Origin: Peptococcaceae bacterium
GTDB taxonomy: Bacteria > Bacillota > Peptococcia > Peptococcales > Peptococcaceae
Reading direction: 5' to 3'
DNA length: 9,496 nt
NCBI GenBank assembly: GCA_017532485.1
Contig: JAFXJE010000191.1
Location: forward strand, 1-9,496
Below the pieces are notes generated by a model that did no database searches, was not told the DNA's origin, and was given only the letters and a program-made list of their open reading frames with translations. Position numbers and translations under genes: made by a program. Shown here in pieces: positions 6,962 to 9,496 of the stretch. Within the stretch, counting starts at the first letter, position 1. Each line of letters starts with the position of its first letter.

Positions 6962-7984
6962 TTAAAACTGACGTAAGAAACGCATATCGTTTTCATACAT
7001 TAAGCGCAAGTCATTAATACCGTATTTCAACATAGCAATACGTTCCACACCCATACCAAAAGCGAAACCACTTACTTTTTCAGGGTCATAACCACCTGCT
7101 CTCAATACATTCGGATGTACCATACCAGCACCTAAGATTTCCAACCAGCCTGTATTGGAGCATACACGACAGCCTGTACCACCACACATTACGCAAGAGA
7201 TATCAACCTCGGTACTTGGCTCAGTAAATGGGAAATAACTAGGACGCAAACGAATCTTTACATCTTTGCCGAACATTTGTTGAGTAAATGCTAATAAAAC
7301 ACCTTTTAAATCACTCATAGTAATATGTTCATCAATTACTAAACCTTCGATTTGGTGGAACATTGGAGAATGAGTAGCGTCATCGTCTTTACGATATACT
7401 TTACCAGGGCAGATAATTTTTACTGGTAATTCGCCAGCTTTCTTTTCCATGGTACGAACTTGTACTGGAGAAGTTTGAGTACGTAACACGATTTCAGGAT
7501 TAATATAGAAAGTATCCTGCATATCTCTCGCTGGATGGTCTTTTGGTAAGTTTAATGCTTCAAAATTATAGTAGTCACTTTCAATTTCAGGACCTTCTGC
7601 AACTTCAAAGCCTAAACCCATGAAAATTTGTTTTGCTTCATCAATAACTAAAGTTAAAGGATGTTTTGTACCTCTAGCCAAAGCACGACCTGGTAAAGTA
7701 ACATCAATTGTTTCAGATGCTAATTTAGCATTTAAAACAGCTTGGCGCAATTCTTCCATACGTGCATCTAACACACGATTAATCTCATCACGGACTTCAT
7801 TAGCCATTTGACCCATTAAAGGTCTTTCTTCATCGCTTAAAGCCCCCATACCTTTTAAAATAGTAGTTAATTCACCTTTTTTACCTAAAAAGCGAACTTT
7901 TAATTCATTCAAGCTGTCAATACTATCCGCTTGCTGCATTGCTTCAACGGCTGCTTCTCTAATTCGTTTTAAATCTTCACGCAC
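6962..7984 (-). CDS. pheS: Phenylalanyl-tRNA synthetase alpha subunit
   Basis: This is the 340-residue catalytic alpha subunit, a class II synthetase that activates phenylalanine with ATP and transfers it to tRNA-Phe together with PheT. An N-terminal coiled-coil arm (about 1-85) is followed by the catalytic core. The core carries HPARDMQDTFYI (140-151), TQTSPVQVRTM (159-169), motif 2 GKVYRKDDDATHSPMFHQ (194-211), and motif 3 FGMGVERIAMLKYGINDLR (299-317). A CxxC pair at 254-257 and another at 262-265 are, from memory, usual in Firmicutes PheS. The start is GTG at 7982-7984, nine bases after a perfect AAGGAGG (7994-8000). The gene is first in pheST and lies behind a T-box leader. The length and motifs are complete. 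Confidence 0.98.
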   Translation of the reverse strand: MREDLKRIREAAVEAMQQADSIDSLNELKVRFLGKKGELTTILKGMGALSDEERPLMGQMANEVRDEINRVLDARMEELRQAVLNAKLASETIDVTLPGRALARGTKHPLTLVIDEAKQIFMGLGFEVAEGPEIESDYYNFEALNLPKDHPARDMQDTFYINPEIVLRTQTSPVQVRTMEKKAGELPVKIICPGKVYRKDDDATHSPMFHQIEGLVIDEHITMSDLKGVLLAFTQQMFGKDVKIRLRPSYFPFTEPSTEVDISCVMCGGTGCRVCSNTGWLEILGAGMVHPNVLRAGGYDPEKVSGFAFGMGVERIAMLKYGINDLRLMYENDMRFLRQF

Positions 7985-8006
7985 AACTATTAACCTCCTT
8001 AAAAAT

Positions 8007-8040
8007 ATAAAAAACCTCCGTCCACAAAGGGACGAAGGTT
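8007..8040 (-). terminator. Regulated terminator hairpin of the pheST T-box
   Basis: On the minus strand an 11-bp stem (8030-8040 with 8013-8023, one G-U pair) closes a short loop and is followed by TTTTTT and further T-rich sequence. It lies between the T-box sequence and the pheS ribosome site, in the position of the attenuating terminator of the riboswitch. It may also stop transcripts arriving from the acetyltransferase gene upstream. Confidence 0.92.
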
Positions 8041-8275
8041 AATTCGCGGTACCACCCTAATTATGACCATGCAAAATACATGTCATCAACTTAGCTGTCG
8101 TTAACGCCGACTTACGCTGTTCCTACCCATTTGCTCAAAAACAAACTTCAAAACAGATGCTCCAAGGCGAACTCCTCGCGGTTTTTCCCGATAATAAAGC
8201 TTCCAGTCACGGCTTTATCTCCCTGAAATCCTTCCAAACCAGGCTCCTCTTCATCGCATAGCTGATATTCAACTC
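8007..8275 (-). promoter_or_regulatory. T-box riboswitch (Phe, UUC specifier) controlling pheST
   Basis: The leader RNA before pheS carries the exact T-box AGGGUGGUACCGCG (8045-8058). The UGGU in it can pair with the ACCA end of uncharged tRNA-Phe (discriminator A). A UUC triplet followed by G at 8169-8171, on the 3' side of a long stem I (base GAUG/CAUC), is the Phe specifier that reads the anticodon. Stem III is visible at 8063-8086 (ATGACATG with CATGGTCAT). The CGUCCCU bases at 8028-8034 can pair either with the T-box or within the terminator. By established T-box logic, uncharged tRNA-Phe favours the antiterminator and pheST transcription, and charged tRNA allows termination. Confidence 0.95.
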
Positions 8276-8280
8276 ATGAC

Positions 8281-8310
8281 ATTATAACACAAAGTATTTT
8301 AGGCTGACAA
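8281..8310 (-). promoter_or_regulatory. Promoter of the pheST T-box transcript
   Basis: The minus strand reads TTGTCA (complement of 8305-8310), an 18-base spacer, then a perfect TATAAT (complement of 8281-8286) preceded by TGT, an extended -10. Transcription should begin near 8274, just before stem I of the T-box. The -35 lies only 26 bases past the stop codon of the acetyltransferase gene. Confidence 0.8.
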
Positions 8311-8336
8311 GTGAAAAAATATTTTCTTTTGTCTTT

Positions 8337-8840
8337 TTATAACAATTTTTCAAACGCTAAATAATCTGTTGCATCAATTACTACTGTTCCACAATATTGA
8401 AAGCCATTCTTCTTGATTAAATGCTGCATTTTCTGATTAGCTGGATTAGTATCAATGCGAATGCTTGTCATTCGGGCTTGTCGAGATAGTTTTTCTGCCT
8501 GTTGAAAGATGGCTGTACCGTAGCCTTTCCCTCTTGAACCTGCACCCATAGCTACTCTATGCAAAGCTGCATAAGGTGTACCTTGGGTTAACCATTCTCC
8601 TTGCAATGTTTCATAAAGGGCATCACCAGCAAAGTCTAAGCAAAAATAAGCAACAGGCTCTCCTGTAGCACATAAAAAATACCCTCTTTTTTCTGCTATG
8701 TCCTTTAAAATAATTTCTTCATTTGGATAACCATTTTGCCATTGTCTGCTCCCCTGCTCCTTCAAATGAGCCTGAGCATCTTTGATAAACTGCTTTATTT
8801 GTTCTAAATCATCTAAAGTTACAAGCTTTGTTGTTATCAT
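8337..8840 (-). CDS. GNAT family N-acetyltransferase
   Basis: This 167-residue cytoplasmic enzyme should transfer an acetyl group from acetyl-CoA to an amine; the substrate cannot be told from sequence. The acetyl-CoA binding motif A is clear: HRVAMGAGSRGKGYG (94-108), with the RGKGYG pyrophosphate loop at 103-108 and a following helix. Motif B follows as IRIDTNPANQKMQHLIKKNGF (127-147). The N-terminal QWQNGYPNEE (33-42) is a feature shared by a common subgroup of bacterial GNAT proteins. The ATG at 8840 has only a weak ribosome site (GGTGG, 8847-8851). The gene has its own promoter upstream. No terminator separates it from the pheST promoter, but a functional link to phenylalanyl-tRNA synthesis is not implied. 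Confidence 0.92.
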   Translation of the reverse strand: MITTKLVTLDDLEQIKQFIKDAQAHLKEQGSRQWQNGYPNEEIILKDIAEKRGYFLCATGEPVAYFCLDFAGDALYETLQGEWLTQGTPYAALHRVAMGAGSRGKGYGTAIFQQAEKLSRQARMTSIRIDTNPANQKMQHLIKKNGFQYCGTVVIDATDYLAFEKLL

Positions 8841-8890
8841 ATCTAGCCACCAATCTTTCTAAATCTTCTTAACCGTTCCTGTTTTGTTTG

Positions 8891-8919
8891 ATTTTAGCAT
8901 AATGAATTTTTAATTTCAA
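8891..8919 (-). promoter_or_regulatory. Promoter of the GNAT acetyltransferase gene
   Basis: The minus strand reads TTGAAA (complement of 8914-8919), a 17-base spacer, then TGCTAAAAT, that is an extended -10 with TAAAAT (complement of 8891-8896). Transcription would start near 8884, about 44 bases before the ATG. Confidence 0.7.
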
Positions 8920-8920
8920 T

Positions 8921-8936
8921 TGTTGCTTAGGCAACA
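8921..8936. repeat. Inverted repeat TGTTGC-N4-GCAACA between divergent promoters
   Basis: A perfect 6-bp inverted repeat (8921-8926 with 8931-8936) with a four-base centre lies directly upstream of the -35 of the acetyltransferase promoter. It is about 30 bases upstream of the -10 of the rightward ferredoxin-type gene. No T run follows on either strand, so it is not a terminator. The position suits an operator, but no regulator is identified. Confidence 0.45.
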
Positions 8937-8965
8937 TTATCCTATACAAATCTAGCTACAATATA

Positions 8966-8974
8966 TGTTATAAT
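8966..8974 (+). promoter_or_regulatory. Putative extended -10 promoter of the ferredoxin-type gene
   Basis: TGTTATAAT (8966-8974) is an extended -10 with a perfect TATAAT hexamer, about 57 bases before the ATG at 9031. No good -35 hexamer is found 16-18 bases upstream, which could mean reliance on the extended -10 or on an activator. Confidence 0.5.
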
Positions 8975-9030
8975 TGTTTTGAAAAATAATCAAAAAACAT
9001 TCTTAAATTGTAAATAAAGGAGTTTTAAAT

Positions 9031-9496
9031 ATGATTAGAAAAATTATTAAAATTAATGCAGATTTATGTAATGGCTGTGGTGCTTGTGCTGCTGCTTGTC
9101 ATGAAGGTGCGATTGAAATGATTGACGGTAAAGCAACTTTAACTCGTGAAGATTATTGTGATGGTTTGGGGGACTGCCTACCAGCTTGCCCGATGGATGC
9201 TATTAAATTTGAAGAACGAGAGGCTCCTGCTTATGATGAAGCTGCCGTATTAGCTGCTAAACAGCAAAAGGAAAAAGCTGCTCTCAATGTTGATTGCCCT
9301 AGCCAGCTTTCTCATTGGCCAGTAAAAATTAAATTAGCACCTCTTACTGCCCCATATTTTAATGAAGCTGATTTATTAATTGCAGCTGATTGTACAGCTT
9401 ATGCTTATGGCAATATTCATAATGATTTTATTCGCAATCATGTTACCTTAATCGGCTGTCCAAAATTAGACAATGTTGATTACGCTGATAAATTAA
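9031..9496 (+). CDS. Ferredoxin-domain iron-sulfur protein (5' part, cut by window end)
   Basis: The first 155 codons of a longer gene are visible. It starts at ATG 9031, eight bases after AAAGGAG (9016-9022). Residues 1-60 form a bacterial ferredoxin domain. The first motif is complete (C13, C16, C19, C23), but the second reads CDGLGDCLPACP with cysteines at 43, 49 and 53 only, the usual C46 being leucine. Residues 86-155 carry DCPSQLSHWPVKIKLAP, LLIAADCTAYAYGN and IGCPKLD, a conserved region I recall from uncharacterised iron-sulfur proteins of anaerobic Firmicutes, with cysteines at 89, 121 and 143. It is probably a cytoplasmic electron-transfer or redox protein; the partner is unknown. 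No stop is reached, so the full length and any downstream genes are not visible. Confidence 0.88.
   Translation, partial: MIRKIIKINADLCNGCGACAAACHEGAIEMIDGKATLTREDYCDGLGDCLPACPMDAIKFEEREAPAYDEAAVLAAKQQKEKAALNVDCPSQLSHWPVKIKLAPLTAPYFNEADLLIAADCTAYAYGNIHNDFIRNHVTLIGCPKLDNVDYADKL

Overview
The window looks like ordinary chromosome from a low-GC, anaerobic member of the Firmicutes. The pointers are strong AT bias, TTG and GTG starts with good AGGAGG-type ribosome sites, a T-box leader in front of pheST, and a cluster-binding ferredoxin-type protein of a kind I associate with strict anaerobes. The protein style suggests Negativicutes (a Selenomonas/Megamonas-like organism), but that placement is an impression and not a result.

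Layout, left to right. Positions 1-181 hold what looks like the promoter and Shine-Dalgarno of a leftward gene starting beyond position 1, then the terminator of the next leftward gene. That gene (182-928, minus) encodes an unrecognised protein with one N-terminal membrane segment and a charged linker. A 230-bp AT-rich divergent region (929-1160) separates it from a rightward two-gene operon (1161-2688) for the membrane and ATPase subunits of a polar amino acid ABC importer, closed by a perfect 18-bp terminator hairpin. No substrate-binding protein gene is present. A monocistronic rightward gene with its own sigma-A-type promoter (2855-4462) encodes a metallo-beta-lactamase/beta-CASP nuclease-like protein.

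It converges on pheT-pheS (4514-7984, minus), the two subunits of phenylalanyl-tRNA synthetase. One bidirectional hairpin at 4457-4504 serves both sides. The pheST leader (about 8007-8275) is a T-box riboswitch with a UUC (Phe) specifier, a perfect AGGGUGGUACCGCG T-box and a terminator hairpin, so synthetase expression should rise when tRNA-Phe is uncharged. Immediately upstream on the same strand is a GNAT acetyltransferase (8337-8840) with its own promoter but no evident terminator of its own. A second divergent region (8841-9030) carries promoters in both directions and a small inverted repeat. The window ends inside a rightward gene (9031 onward) for a ferredoxin-domain protein in which one of the eight usual cluster cysteines is replaced.

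I found no mobile element, CRISPR array, tRNA, rRNA or broken gene, and no clear sign of a new multi-gene system. The items most worth a second look are the unknown membrane-anchored protein, the missing cysteine in the ferredoxin-type protein, and the regulatory arrangement around the T-box and the two divergent promoter regions.
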